Shown here: piece by piece, positions 8,584 through 17,471 of the stretch | Layout: each line of letters begins with the position of its first letter | Numbering within the stretch: position 1 is the first letter of the stretch | Source of the DNA: Methylomonas fluvii | Lineage (GTDB): Bacteria > Pseudomonadota > Gammaproteobacteria > Methylococcales > Methylomonadaceae | Assembly: GCF_014850975.1 (NCBI RefSeq) | Contig: NZ_JACXST010000003.1 | Coordinates: 1,054,001-1,118,000, forward strand | Reading direction: 5' to 3' | DNA length: 64,000 nucleotides | Position numbers and translations under genes: made by a program | Notes under the pieces: model-generated | Database searches by the model: none | What the model was told of the DNA's origin: nothing | What the model saw: only the letters and a program-made list of their open reading frames with translations

Positions 8584-9004
8584 CGATAAAATCTCCATCA
8601 GATAAAATCATTACGCAACAGACCGATGGCCTGTCATTCAGTTTGAATGTCCGGATTTCGGGGGATTGGACATTTACATTCAAAAGCGCTGGTCAAATCT
8701 ATTTTCCACTCCACCAACGGCAATCCATGGGAGGCTAAAACCTGGCTTACCGAATTCTTGAGGTGTACGACGATTTGTTCAGCACTTGCATCAGGGAATT
8801 CCGCCTAGAAAGCGGGCTTAGCTAGCAGATTTCCCGACAAAGCTACAGCAGTTATCATGCCATCCTTAGGAAATCATATGTTCTGCGGGCTCCACGGCTT
8901 TCGCTCTGGCGAAAAAATCGAATAATTGAGCCATATCACTTATTTTCTGAAAAACCGAGGCAAAGCACTTACATATTTGCTGAGTGGCAAAATACCAGGC
9001 CTTT
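8584..9004. other. Intergenic region, no gene seen
   Basis: This 421-base gap lies between the DUF3570 fusion gene and member A, both on the minus strand. No coding frame with recognisable content was found. It should contain the promoter of member A close to 8600-8700 and the 3' end of the long TlpA-DUF4266-DUF3570 transcript. No strong terminator hairpin was identified. Confidence 0.4.
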
Positions 9005-12000
9005 CTAAAACGCATAATTCCAAGTAGCCGACAACACACCTTCGCGCTCCAGCTGGAAACCGTTAAATTTGTCGGCGACAGGCTGCTGCCATTCCACACT
9101 AAAGTTGTGACCTGCCATCGCACCATCCGGCACGTTCAGATTTAGACCGAAGCCAACATCCCAGAATTTACCGCCGTAGTTGGCTGGACTGTCAACCGTC
9201 GCACCCGAAGAGCTTATTCGATTAAACGCACCGCGTATTTTGCCCTGGTCGGTATAAATACCGCGCAACGTGGCCGAGAGCCAAGTGGACACGCTATAGC
9301 CACCCCAAGCCGTGGCCTGAAACATGTCACCCAAGGCGTAACCCGATGGATTTCGGTCCTGTAAACGCTTGGTACCGCTAAGTTGAGCACCCCAACTCCA
9401 ATCACCAATTTGACCGGTATAAGTTAAACTCGGTTTGAAGTCCCAGGTACCGCTGCCAAGTTGCATGCCGTAATCTTGTAACTCGCTGTCCGGCTCGTCT
9501 CTACCATCCAGCGTCACGCCCACATCGCCGCTAGGCGCACTAAGGCCCACACCGGCATGCACATGATGACCGGGCGCATCGAACACCTTGACCATCGCCA
9601 CCATCAGCGTGTCACCCAAACCGTGACTTTCGTGCCCAGCCCCGTGTGCAGTCTCTGCAACCGCCCCCGGCAATTGCTCCAGGCTCATGTTCATATCCAT
9701 CAACTGCGGCATCAGCATCAGATTTAGCCAATCAGTAGGTGCGTACATCAAATCAAGCATATGCATGTGCATACCCATTTCGGTCGGCCTCGAGATACAA
9801 CTGGTTGTACCGCAAGCATAATTCAACACAGCGCTGTCGCCGACGGCATGCGAGCCTTGATACATGCCGCCGGACTGATTGGCGTACATGTATCGATAAC
9901 CTACCATGATGTCGTCCGCACTATTCATCATATGCGCGAACATCACGCCAGCCGGGGCCGATGCGCCGTGATTATGGTGATGATGGTGATCGCCGGCGCC
10001 ACCGCCGAAAATTTGTCCTGGTGCCGATAGCGCGATATTGAGTCCGGCATGCGCCATCCAATAACTAAAATCGGCGTAATCACTTTCGCCACCCCCACCC
10101 AATTTCAGATTACCTTGATGGGTGTAATACTCCATACCCAATTCCAGTTTGATACCACGATTGAACTGCTTGGCTACGGTAACACCGCCGCTCAGGGCAC
10201 CATAGCCGGAAAGGCGGAAATCGCTGGAATACATCCCGTCGGCGCGCGGAGCCAAAAAATACGGCGCGAAAAAATCGGCCTGCGATTGCGAGTAATAGCG
10301 CAGACTAGGCGTAACGGTGAGACCGAAAGGCAGTTTTTGCAGCCACTTCATTTCCATAGTGTGGGAATCAATGCCCCAGTCATCCCGAAAATAACGATAA
10401 TCCATGTGCAAAGCGGCGTCGACCGCCGGGATATATTGATTCAGCCGGGTAGAGAAAGAAAATTGATTCCTCAGATTTGGACGAACTTCGCGGAATAAAT
10501 CGATACCGACAATTTCCAGATTTGTAATGCCACTCCAGTTTACGGTTTCCGGCGAATTAAACATCTCATAATATTCTTCGGCAGTAACTTCGCCACGTAC
10601 GTACACATATTTATAAGGGTTGCTAAGGTATCCGCTTTGCCGGGTGTAGTTGGCCGAAAGTTGCAATAATGCATTTTTATTAAGTACTTGGGACAGACCA
10701 AGATTGAATCCATTGGACTCACTAGACTCATCAAGCTCAGGATAAATCGCCGGATTGTGGCCGGGATCTTGTGAATGATGATCGCTGTGCCCACCACTGC
10801 TTCGCGTAACATCATTGTGGGTGTAACTATAACCAGCCGAAACAGTGGTAAGTTTGTTATTGAATTCCTGCAAGAAATTAACCGAACCGAAGTTTGAGTT
10901 GAAATCGGGTTCGTTCGATTGACCGCCGGAAACCCCCAAAGTAGCGTCATCGAAATAATATTTGGCGCCGAATACGGGTTGCGTGCGGGTTTCTTGCGGC
11001 TGAGTCTGGAACGTTTGCTTAACCCGAGTGCTGGGCGGGACAACTTGGTTCAGAAAATTGCGGTATATACTGATCAAGGCGCTCTTTTCGAATGCCGCCT
11101 TTTGTGCGGCCGCATTATCAATAATAGCTTGACGCTGAGATGCTGACGCCGTTTCAAGACTGCGCTGATATGCACTATAGGCCTGCATCCATGCAATTTG
11201 TTCCGGTGTTGCGTTGGCAAATTGCGCCGGGTCAAGATTGATGTCGTCAACCCGTAGCTCAAAATCAGCGCCTGAATTTGTCACATCTTGTATATAACCC
11301 TTGTAATGAATCCACAGCGCATTAATATTCGAGAACGAAGAATCAAGAGCCAAAATTCCGGTATGGTTGGTGGCAACTTGTTGATAAGCCACTCGATTCG
11401 CGTAATTTGCGCCATCACCCGTGCTCAAGTGTTGATTCACTGCCGAATTGAAACCGAGGATTTCCCAGACATCATTAACGCCTGAGCCATTTGCTTGCAG
11501 ACTGTTAAAAAACATATTTGCAACGCGAAAAGCCTTACCATCCAATTCGCGAATATAAATGCCCGATGAGTCGGCATGGTATTGGATTTCACGATCTGCA
11601 ATTGTGCCTTGTCGATGGAGATGTCCGTCGGGGTTTAGAGGATCGGTAATTGTGCCAACTACAATGCCATTTTGTTGATAACACCCCGCTCCACCCGGGC
11701 AGAACCCGCCAGTATTGGCATCAGCCTTACCGTAAACAGCCGCGTTGACCCCCTGAAAATCGATAGTAACTGCGCTGGAAATAGTCTGTCCCCAACCCGC
11801 CGGAAAACCGGGTGCTGGATTAGCAGCTTGATACTGGGTAAGCAGTTGATCGGTATTCGCCGTTATAGCAGCGGTACCCTGCTGGATTAAATTCAATTCG
11901 AGCTGTTGGCTTTGGGATCCTATGGCTGTATATGCTTCGAATGGTTCTTTAAATGACATTACACCTTGATATCCGGCCAACTTGGTCGGATCTACTCCGC

Positions 12001-12361
12001 CCGAGGCTGCCGAAATCACATCGGCACGATTCTGGTTTTGATCTATTTTCGTTTGGTTCGCCATCACCTCGGGCATGCTGAACGACGGCGTCGCCCCACT
12101 GTATGTATCCCGATCCACGCTGAAGGTAAACTCCAGGCGATCCGACATGGGAATCACAAAATCGCCGTGATATACCTCTACGCGCATTCGGTTATCGCTT
12201 TCCTGATAATAGCCGTACTGCGCGTTGGCCTCGGCCTGGGTCGTCGGCGTTGCCGCATGACTATCCAGCCCGGGCAATCCTAACGCTGCAGATGTCAGCG
12301 CAGCTAGAACCTTGTTTTTTTCGGGCTTAGTTACAGCCACAGCCCCCCCCCGAACCGCCAT
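9005..12361 (-). CDS. Three-part outer-membrane protein: DUF3570 barrel with inserted HxH/YHADS domain plus a second barrel
   Basis: About 1118 residues from the ATG at 12361; a GTG at 12340 is an alternative, and the open frame extends to 12493 into the gene before it. The N-terminus (LAALTSAALGLPG, then YQESDNRMRVEVYHGDF and DRDTYSGATP) is DUF3570. At residues about 198-378 a complete copy of the HxH/YHADS domain interrupts it (TIDFQGVNAAVYG, HLHRQG, QYHADSSGIYIR, ALWIHYKGY, RVDDINLD). DUF3570 then resumes (FGAKYYFDDATLGVSGG, about 465) and runs as a barrel to about 785. Next come a His run (DHHHHHNHG) and a Met/His-rich stretch (MGMHMHMLDLMYAP), then a second beta-barrel-like segment ending in WNYAF, an aromatic C-terminus typical of outer-membrane barrels. 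The His and Met clusters suggest copper or another metal. Operon with TlpA and DUF4266. Confidence 0.8.
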   Translation of the reverse strand: MAVRGGAVAVTKPEKNKVLAALTSAALGLPGLDSHAATPTTQAEANAQYGYYQESDNRMRVEVYHGDFVIPMSDRLEFTFSVDRDTYSGATPSFSMPEVMANQTKIDQNQNRADVISAASGGVDPTKLAGYQGVMSFKEPFEAYTAIGSQSQQLELNLIQQGTAAITANTDQLLTQYQAANPAPGFPAGWGQTISSAVTIDFQGVNAAVYGKADANTGGFCPGGAGCYQQNGIVVGTITDPLNPDGHLHRQGTIADREIQYHADSSGIYIRELDGKAFRVANMFFNSLQANGSGVNDVWEILGFNSAVNQHLSTGDGANYANRVAYQQVATNHTGILALDSSFSNINALWIHYKGYIQDVTNSGADFELRVDDINLDPAQFANATPEQIAWMQAYSAYQRSLETASASQRQAIIDNAAAQKAAFEKSALISIYRNFLNQVVPPSTRVKQTFQTQPQETRTQPVFGAKYYFDDATLGVSGGQSNEPDFNSNFGSVNFLQEFNNKLTTVSAGYSYTHNDVTRSSGGHSDHHSQDPGHNPAIYPELDESSESNGFNLGLSQVLNKNALLQLSANYTRQSGYLSNPYKYVYVRGEVTAEEYYEMFNSPETVNWSGITNLEIVGIDLFREVRPNLRNQFSFSTRLNQYIPAVDAALHMDYRYFRDDWGIDSHTMEMKWLQKLPFGLTVTPSLRYYSQSQADFFAPYFLAPRADGMYSSDFRLSGYGALSGGVTVAKQFNRGIKLELGMEYYTHQGNLKLGGGGESDYADFSYWMAHAGLNIALSAPGQIFGGGAGDHHHHHNHGASAPAGVMFAHMMNSADDIMVGYRYMYANQSGGMYQGSHAVGDSAVLNYACGTTSCISRPTEMGMHMHMLDLMYAPTDWLNLMLMPQLMDMNMSLEQLPGAVAETAHGAGHESHGLGDTLMVAMVKVFDAPGHHVHAGVGLSAPSGDVGVTLDGRDEPDSELQDYGMQLGSGTWDFKPSLTYTGQIGDWSWGAQLSGTKRLQDRNPSGYALGDMFQATAWGGYSVSTWLSATLRGIYTDQGKIRGAFNRISSSGATVDSPANYGGKFWDVGFGLNLNVPDGAMAGHNFSVEWQQPVADKFNGFQLEREGVLSATWNYAF

Positions 12362-12566
12362 GTCCACCCTGAGAGGCTTCCTTGCTGGTAAAAATATGAT
12401 CTCGAAAAGCTTCCCTGTTCGGATGCGGTGTGATCGCCATTTCCTCTTTGGCAAGATTGCCTCTTTCCCAAGGAGATACGGCGCTACAGCCAAAACATTG
12501 AGTCAATACACTCAGAGCTAGCCCTTTGCATATAAGCGAAACAATCCGATTGTTATCCAACAACAT
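12327..12566 (-). CDS. DUF4266 small lipoprotein
   Basis: This 79-residue protein has the DUF4266 pattern: a lipoprotein-type leader ending CFGC, then SPWERGNLAKEEMAI, NREAFRDHIFTSKEAS and a Gly/Cys-rich end GGGCGCN. DUF4266 proteins usually lie between a TlpA-like thioredoxin and a DUF3570 outer-membrane protein, exactly as here. It probably attaches to the outer membrane through the Cys at about residue 27. Its last 35 bases overlap the preferred start of the DUF3570 fusion, and a run of nine G lies in the overlap. The start at 12566 follows the thioredoxin stop by one base. The biochemical role of the family is unknown. Confidence 0.85.
   Translation of the reverse strand: MLLDNNRIVSLICKGLALSVLTQCFGCSAVSPWERGNLAKEEMAITPHPNREAFRDHIFTSKEASQGGHGGSGGGCGCN
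12343..12351 (-). repeat. Homopolymer of nine G within overlapping genes
   Basis: Nine consecutive C on the plus strand (G on the coding strand) lie where the DUF4266 end overlaps the DUF3570 start. Slippage here would shift the frame of the DUF4266 tail, and of the DUF3570 start if the upstream ATG is used. Confidence 0.6.
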
Positions 12567-12567
12567 C

Positions 12568-13059
12568 TTATTCGCTCAATAACTGGGTAATCTGCTTGCG
12601 CAACCCTTCTTTGTCTTCGTCGCGAAATCCTAAATGAATCAACCGAATTTTGCCTTGTTTATCGACGATAAATGAAGACGGCATGGCTGTTACTTCGAAG
12701 ATACGCGGACAGTCGCCTTCTGGATTAAACGCCATCGGATAATCGACTACGGCGGATTTCAAGTATTCTTGCGCAGCTTCAATGTCTTCATCGACATTGA
12801 TTCCTATCACTTCAAAGCCGTCCTTGAGTTGTTCATTGCGTAAACCGTTCAAAAAAGGCATCGCTTTCCGGCACGGGCCGCACCAACTCGCCCAAAAATC
12901 GATCAATACCACTTTGCCCTTGTAAGCGGAAATATCTAGCCTAGTAGTCCTATCCGCCGAAGTTGCGGGGCAACTCGGCACCGAACTTCCTATCTCTGCG
13001 GATAACACCATACTGCAATGGGCTATGAGGCAAAACGCTGCTACAACTTTTAATTTCAT
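12568..13059 (-). CDS. TlpA-like thiol-disulfide protein
   Basis: This 163-residue periplasmic thioredoxin-fold protein has a signal peptide (about 1-21) followed by KGKVVLIDFWASWC. The catalytic motif is C60-GP-C63 in WCGPC. The conserved cis-Pro is in AMPSSFIVD. TlpA/ResA proteins reduce disulfides or supply thiols for cytochrome c or metal-site assembly. This is the first gene of the minus-strand operon TlpA-DUF4266-DUF3570 fusion, so its likely client is that outer-membrane system, perhaps the CPGGAGC pair in the inserted domain. It is divergent from the two HxH/YHADS genes that start at 13987. Confidence 0.9.
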   Translation of the reverse strand: MKLKVVAAFCLIAHCSMVLSAEIGSSVPSCPATSADRTTRLDISAYKGKVVLIDFWASWCGPCRKAMPFLNGLRNEQLKDGFEVIGINVDEDIEAAQEYLKSAVVDYPMAFNPEGDCPRIFEVTAMPSSFIVDKQGKIRLIHLGFRDEDKEGLRKQITQLLSE

Positions 13060-13986
13060 GGTCTGGGTATGTCTATAATGTTGCTGTTATTGCCGTTTAG
13101 TTTTTTGAACCTGCAGTCACAACCAACGCCTCCCGGCCCAGGGAAAAGACTACGGACTACTTTTGCAAGCAATACACAATCGACATCTTTCAAGATAAGC
13201 CAAGCTCATGCTTGCTGCTACACCCAATTTATAGCAAATACTATGCCACAAATAATATTGCGAATTATAAAACTCTAAAAACCAGGCAACCGGTCCGGTT
13301 GCGGCATGTGAACATGTTACAAATACACCTATCGAAGTTCGTTAAAAACCGTAACAATCTGCCCAGTAAACCAGCAAAATCAAAGCATTGTGGTGTTCCT
13401 ATCGGAACCGCCTCCGAGATGTTGTACAGTTTTAATACGGTCGAATATGCGCAATCAGCAATTCGAATAACGTTCATTTGCAGACATTGAGCTCTGCATT
13501 CAACCCAGATTGTCCATTAGAGGCTGAATCGCCATAATATCAACAAGTTACTCTAATGGCATCCATTAGAAATCGTCAGAATTCGGTGTATTTCTGGCGA
13601 ATGGATTATTTGGGTTCAAGTTTAAACCTGCCTGGCATACTGGTTTATACGTTAGATAAAAAGCCTAAAAATATTAGTAATCACCCGCAATTACGCCGAT
13701 ACGTCGCTATATAACATAGTTTATTTATTATCCTTTCAAACCTTTGCTGGCTGAATCACCGCACGCCCTCAGCCGCTCCCTGATTCAGCCGTTTATAAGG
13801 TTGGCCGACGAAATGCCTAACGAACATGGTACGGATATTGCGGCAGCTTTTGACGTATTGCCTATCCTACGTTGCGACCTATGACCCACTGTTTGATTCC
13901 ACTGAGCTCTAGCCTTAAAACACATCAAGGACAGACATGTTCTTTGATTTTCATACCTCTAAAACTTTTCAAGGATAAAAATCACT
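13060..13986. promoter_or_regulatory. Long divergent intergenic region with an operator-like palindrome
   Basis: No supported gene lies in this roughly 925-base region. Three copies of one half-site occur: CCATTAGA at 13514-13521, and TCTAATGG (13552-13559) facing CCATTAGA (13563-13570), the last two making a perfect 8+8 palindrome around CAT. This could be a regulator site shared by the divergent TlpA operon and the 13987 operon. A second stem, GGCTGAATCA (13749-13758) / TGATTCAGCC (13781-13790), lies nearer the plus-strand genes. Promoter boxes were not assigned. Confidence 0.5.
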
Positions 13987-14844
13987 ATGCAGAAATCGAT
14001 ATTTCGCTGCCTGACTACCAGCAGCCTTATTCTGGCGAGTTCGCAGTCCTTGGCAGCAATTACGCCGCCCACCTTACCAACCGTGATTGGATTCAGCGCC
14101 TTAGGTACTGCAACTGCCGGCAAACCCGATCTTCCGGCAAACTCTGCAACAGGCGGCTGTCCAGGCCCCTCGGCTATTTACGGCACATGCTACCAGGAGG
14201 ACGGTTTTCTGGTGGGAGTGGTTTACGAGGGAGGCGGCGAACATATTCATAGCGCGACAGTTAGCGGGAACAAACGCGCTCAATATCATGCCGATTCCAC
14301 CGGCATATATATCAGGGCTAAAAACAGTTCCGCCTTTAGCCTAGATAGCATGGACTTCTTTGCCCCGATTAATGCCGGCAACCCTATTTACGGCGATAAT
14401 CCAACTTATACCGCCTACGATGACGGCAATGGCGGACAGTACTTGGTACCCGAGCCAGTTTCTTCTAGCCCCAACGACACAGCCTTGCTAGGCGACAACG
14501 AATATTGGGAAATTCTGGGTTTTAATAGCGCTGCGAATCCAGGCCTTGCCGGCGCGACCAGCGACGGCACCAATTACTCGACACGCGTGGCGTATCAAAC
14601 TGTCGCTAATGGCTTCCAAGGCAATTTGCTGCTCAACGAAGACTTTCGAAATATTAGTGCCTTCTGGATCCATTACCACGGCTTTCCCCGCGTTCCGGAC
14701 ATCGGAATCAGCTTCGGCATGCAATTAGACAACGTCAATATTTCCACGGCAGTGCCGATTCCAAGCGCAGCTTGGCTATTTATCACCGGCCTCGCAGGCA
14801 TATGGACTGCTGCCGGAACACTCCGTGACCGAGGTGAGGCTTAA
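13987..14844 (+). CDS. Member C of the HxH/YHADS family, exported, VPIPS-CTERM tail
   Basis: This 285-residue protein begins MQKSIFRCLTTSSLILAS, a signal peptide ending near LAA. Landmarks shared with its paralogues are GTCYQEDGFLVG, EHIHSAT, KRAQYHADSTGIYIR, YWEILGFNSAANP, NYSTRVAYQTVANGFQGN, SAFWIHYHGF and a closing MQLDNVNIS. Compared with member A it has an insertion of about 30 residues before the EILGF motif. The end VPIPSAAWLFITGLAGIW is a hydrophobic sorting tail, and the basic end DRGEA is weaker than usual. The next gene is a paralogue 62 bases downstream, probably in the same operon. No named domain was recognised. Confidence 0.75.
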   Translation: MQKSIFRCLTTSSLILASSQSLAAITPPTLPTVIGFSALGTATAGKPDLPANSATGGCPGPSAIYGTCYQEDGFLVGVVYEGGGEHIHSATVSGNKRAQYHADSTGIYIRAKNSSAFSLDSMDFFAPINAGNPIYGDNPTYTAYDDGNGGQYLVPEPVSSSPNDTALLGDNEYWEILGFNSAANPGLAGATSDGTNYSTRVAYQTVANGFQGNLLLNEDFRNISAFWIHYHGFPRVPDIGISFGMQLDNVNISTAVPIPSAAWLFITGLAGIWTAAGTLRDRGEA

Positions 14845-14906
14845 TTTGACTATCGGCATTTGTTAAATCTTTTACAACTCCCTCTTCCCCCAACCTGGAG
14901 ATATTT

Positions 14907-15722
14907 ATGAATAAAGCAAAACCGGCTTTAGCGGTAATTTGGTTAGCAATGCTTGCAGCAAGTAGCCATGCCGACGCGGCGATTACCGCCCCAACCTTCG
15001 TCGACTTCGGCGTAAAACCCGATAGAGCTTCGCCGAATCCGGTACTACCGGTTGGCGCCTATTACGGCCACGCCAACACCGCCCCCGGCGCCGATGGCAC
15101 TTGCAATACCACGGCATGCATTTATCAGAATGGTCTTGTCGTCGGCACATTGTCGGAAGCAATCAATACCGGGGGGCATCTACATGCACTGAATTCCGTG
15201 ACGGATTCCGAGGTGTCTTACCATGCTGATGCACCGGGTGTCTATATAAGAGCCCTAGACTCGACCGCGTTTAGTCTGCACAGCATACAATTCAAAGCAC
15301 CTTACGCCGCCGAAGGAAATCCTTATGCCGGCGGAACGCCAATACCGGAAAGTTTTGATCCGGCAATTCATTTTTACGAAATCATAGGGTTTAGCAGCGC
15401 CTTGAACCCGGAGTTGACCAATGGCGACGGCACCCACTATAGCAACCGAGTAGCCTATCAGACCATTGAAAATGGCTTTTCCGGAACGCTGGCACTGAAT
15501 CAAGACTTTGCGAATGTCGCGGCGGTCTGGATACATTTCCATGGCGCGCAAAGCGTTGAGGATATAATCGAAATCGGCGCGGAATTCAAAGTGCAAATTG
15601 ACGATATTGCCGTAGATGCGCCAACAGCAGTACCCCTTCCCGCCGCGAGTTGGATACTCGGCAGCGGACTGTTAGGCTTGATTTCGATTGCCAGAAAAAA
15701 CCGGCAGCCAACATCACGCTAA
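14907..15722 (+). CDS. Member D of the HxH/YHADS family, exported, VPLPA-CTERM tail
   Basis: This 271-residue protein has a signal peptide (MNKAKPALAVIWLAMLAAS, cleavage near ADAA). It follows the family pattern: YYGHANT, a TCNTTAC Cys pair, YQNGLVVGT, GHLHALN, EVSYHADAPGVYIR, FYEIIGFSSALNPELTNGDG, YSNRVAYQTIENGFSGT, AVWIHFHG and VQIDDIAVD. The tail is VPLPAASWILGSGLLG followed by ARKNRQ. A GGAG ribosome site sits just before the ATG at 14907. It is closest to member C and likely arose by tandem duplication. The HxH, YHAD and WIHxHG His residues are the best candidates for a shared metal site. Confidence 0.78.
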   Translation: MNKAKPALAVIWLAMLAASSHADAAITAPTFVDFGVKPDRASPNPVLPVGAYYGHANTAPGADGTCNTTACIYQNGLVVGTLSEAINTGGHLHALNSVTDSEVSYHADAPGVYIRALDSTAFSLHSIQFKAPYAAEGNPYAGGTPIPESFDPAIHFYEIIGFSSALNPELTNGDGTHYSNRVAYQTIENGFSGTLALNQDFANVAAVWIHFHGAQSVEDIIEIGAEFKVQIDDIAVDAPTAVPLPAASWILGSGLLGLISIARKNRQPTSR

Positions 15723-15860
15723 GTATGCTCACAACCACCTGATAATAGCTGGCGCGGCTAAGATATAATCAGCGTCAATAACGTATTGAAACCCCTGCGG
15801 CAGGAGGCCAAGACAAATTACAGCAAACCGCAATCCCCTAAAGCACCTCACATAATTGAT

Positions 15861-15887
15861 TTAAGCGAGTTTTGCAACTTCGCTTAA
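15861..15887. other. Inverted repeat before the TPR-sulfotransferase gene
   Basis: TTAAGCGA (15861-15868) and TCGCTTAA (15880-15887) pair perfectly over an 11-base loop, 55 bases before the start at 15942. It could be an operator, or a weak terminator for the preceding operon. Confidence 0.35.
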
Positions 15888-15941
15888 CAATAAAAACGCC
15901 CCCGCAGACAACTGTCATTCGATTTTATAGCGATAAACACC

Positions 15942-17471
15942 ATGAACCAATTCATGCAGCTCGGCCAAGCCGCCGTCCAACAGAAAAATTTCAGCGAAGC
16001 CGTGGCATGGTTTACCAAGGCAGCCGAGGCTAGCCCTAAAGATCCGCAAATCAAGGCTTGCCTGGGACAATCGTTATGTTGGCAGGGGCAGCGGGAGGAA
16101 GGCTTGGCGCACCTTCATCAGTCGGGGCAACTGCTTTTAAAAAAGGCCCGCAAAAGCCGCGACATCGGCTTGGCCCTGGATATGGTCGACCAATTGCAGT
16201 ATTGGAATGACTTTCCCGGCGCGTTGGCACTATGCAAACAAGCCGTGCAAATTAATCCGGGGCAATTACGCGCTTATCAATTGCTGGCCTTGACCTACTC
16301 TCGTCTAAATCAGAAAAAACCCGCCCTTGCAGCCGGTCGGCAGGCATTGAAATTAGCGCCGAACAGCCCGGTACTGGCGATTTTACTCGCCACTCTGGAA
16401 GCTGCCGATGGTCTGAACCAAGAAGCCAAACAACGCTTGGAAAAGGTATTGCAAAATACCTTATTGACCACCGAAGAAAGGTTCCGAGCCCATAAAGAGC
16501 TGGCCCGCATCCTTGACAAGCTTGGAGAATATGAACGGGTTTTCGCGCATTTGCATGCAGCTGCCGAACAGGCACCGCGCCTGGCAGAAGTAAAACGCCA
16601 AGACGCCGGCTTAGTGCCAAAAATGCTGGAACAGCATAAGTCGGAATTTGATAGCGAATTATTGGGACGCTGGGCCAATACCGAATTCCCCACCGACCAA
16701 CCGGCACCGGTTTTTCTGTTGGGCTTTATGCGTACCGGCACTACCCTAACCCAGGAAGTGCTGGCCGCCCATCCGGAAGTTTTTGTCGCGGACGAAACCG
16801 ATCTGGTAATTTCGTTGGTGAAGGAAGTGAATCGAATATCGAATGGACAAGGTAGTCTCGCCGAGCAACTACGGAAACTCGATTTAGCTGGCGTGCTGCA
16901 TCTACGCGCGTTTTACTGGCAGCGAGCCCGCGCCTTGTACGGCAATAACATCGGTACCCGATTATTGCTGGATAAGACCACGATGAACACCATCGATCTG
17001 GGCTTGATCAACTGCATTTTTCCGGACGCCAAGCTGGTATTTTTGCTGCGCGATCCCCGCGACGTTTGCTTAAGTTGCTTCATGCAAACCATGTTGCCGA
17101 CGCCATCAACCGTGCAATTACTAAGCTGGGAGAGCACTGCCCGGTTTTATGCGCAAGTCATGGATTGGTGGCTAACTATCAGACCTAAATTAACGATGCG
17201 TTTCATCGAGTTCCGCTACGAAGACGCGGTATTTGATTTCGAACCGGCATTCCGAAAGGTATTTGATTTTATTGGTTTGGAGTGGGATCCGGCTGTCGCC
17301 GAATTCCATAAAAAAGCAGCCGGCAAGTACATCGCCAGCCCCAGTTTTAGTCAGGTCGCGCAACCTTTATATTCATCATCAGTTGGCCGTTGGCAGCATT
17401 ATCGGGCGGAATACCCACCCATCCTGCCTGAGCTGAAAGCATTTATAAACGAGTTTGGCTACGAAAATTAG
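15942..17471 (+). CDS. TPR-repeat sulfotransferase
   Basis: This 509-residue cytoplasmic-type protein has an N-terminal tetratricopeptide half (residues about 1-215; repeats such as AVQQKNFSEAVAWFTKAAEA and QLLALTYSRLNQKKPALAAG) and a C-terminal sulfotransferase domain. The PAPS 5'-phosphosulfate-binding loop is GFMRTGTTLT (261-270) and the 3'-phosphate motif is LRDPRDVCLS (about 370). No signal peptide is visible. TPR-sulfotransferases are known to sulfate proteins, peptides or exopolymers, with the TPR part holding the acceptor. Lying among exported sorted proteins, it may modify one of them or the envelope, but that is only context. Start at the ATG of MNQFMQLGQ. Confidence 0.9.
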   Translation: MNQFMQLGQAAVQQKNFSEAVAWFTKAAEASPKDPQIKACLGQSLCWQGQREEGLAHLHQSGQLLLKKARKSRDIGLALDMVDQLQYWNDFPGALALCKQAVQINPGQLRAYQLLALTYSRLNQKKPALAAGRQALKLAPNSPVLAILLATLEAADGLNQEAKQRLEKVLQNTLLTTEERFRAHKELARILDKLGEYERVFAHLHAAAEQAPRLAEVKRQDAGLVPKMLEQHKSEFDSELLGRWANTEFPTDQPAPVFLLGFMRTGTTLTQEVLAAHPEVFVADETDLVISLVKEVNRISNGQGSLAEQLRKLDLAGVLHLRAFYWQRARALYGNNIGTRLLLDKTTMNTIDLGLINCIFPDAKLVFLLRDPRDVCLSCFMQTMLPTPSTVQLLSWESTARFYAQVMDWWLTIRPKLTMRFIEFRYEDAVFDFEPAFRKVFDFIGLEWDPAVAEFHKKAAGKYIASPSFSQVAQPLYSSSVGRWQHYRAEYPPILPELKAFINEFGYEN

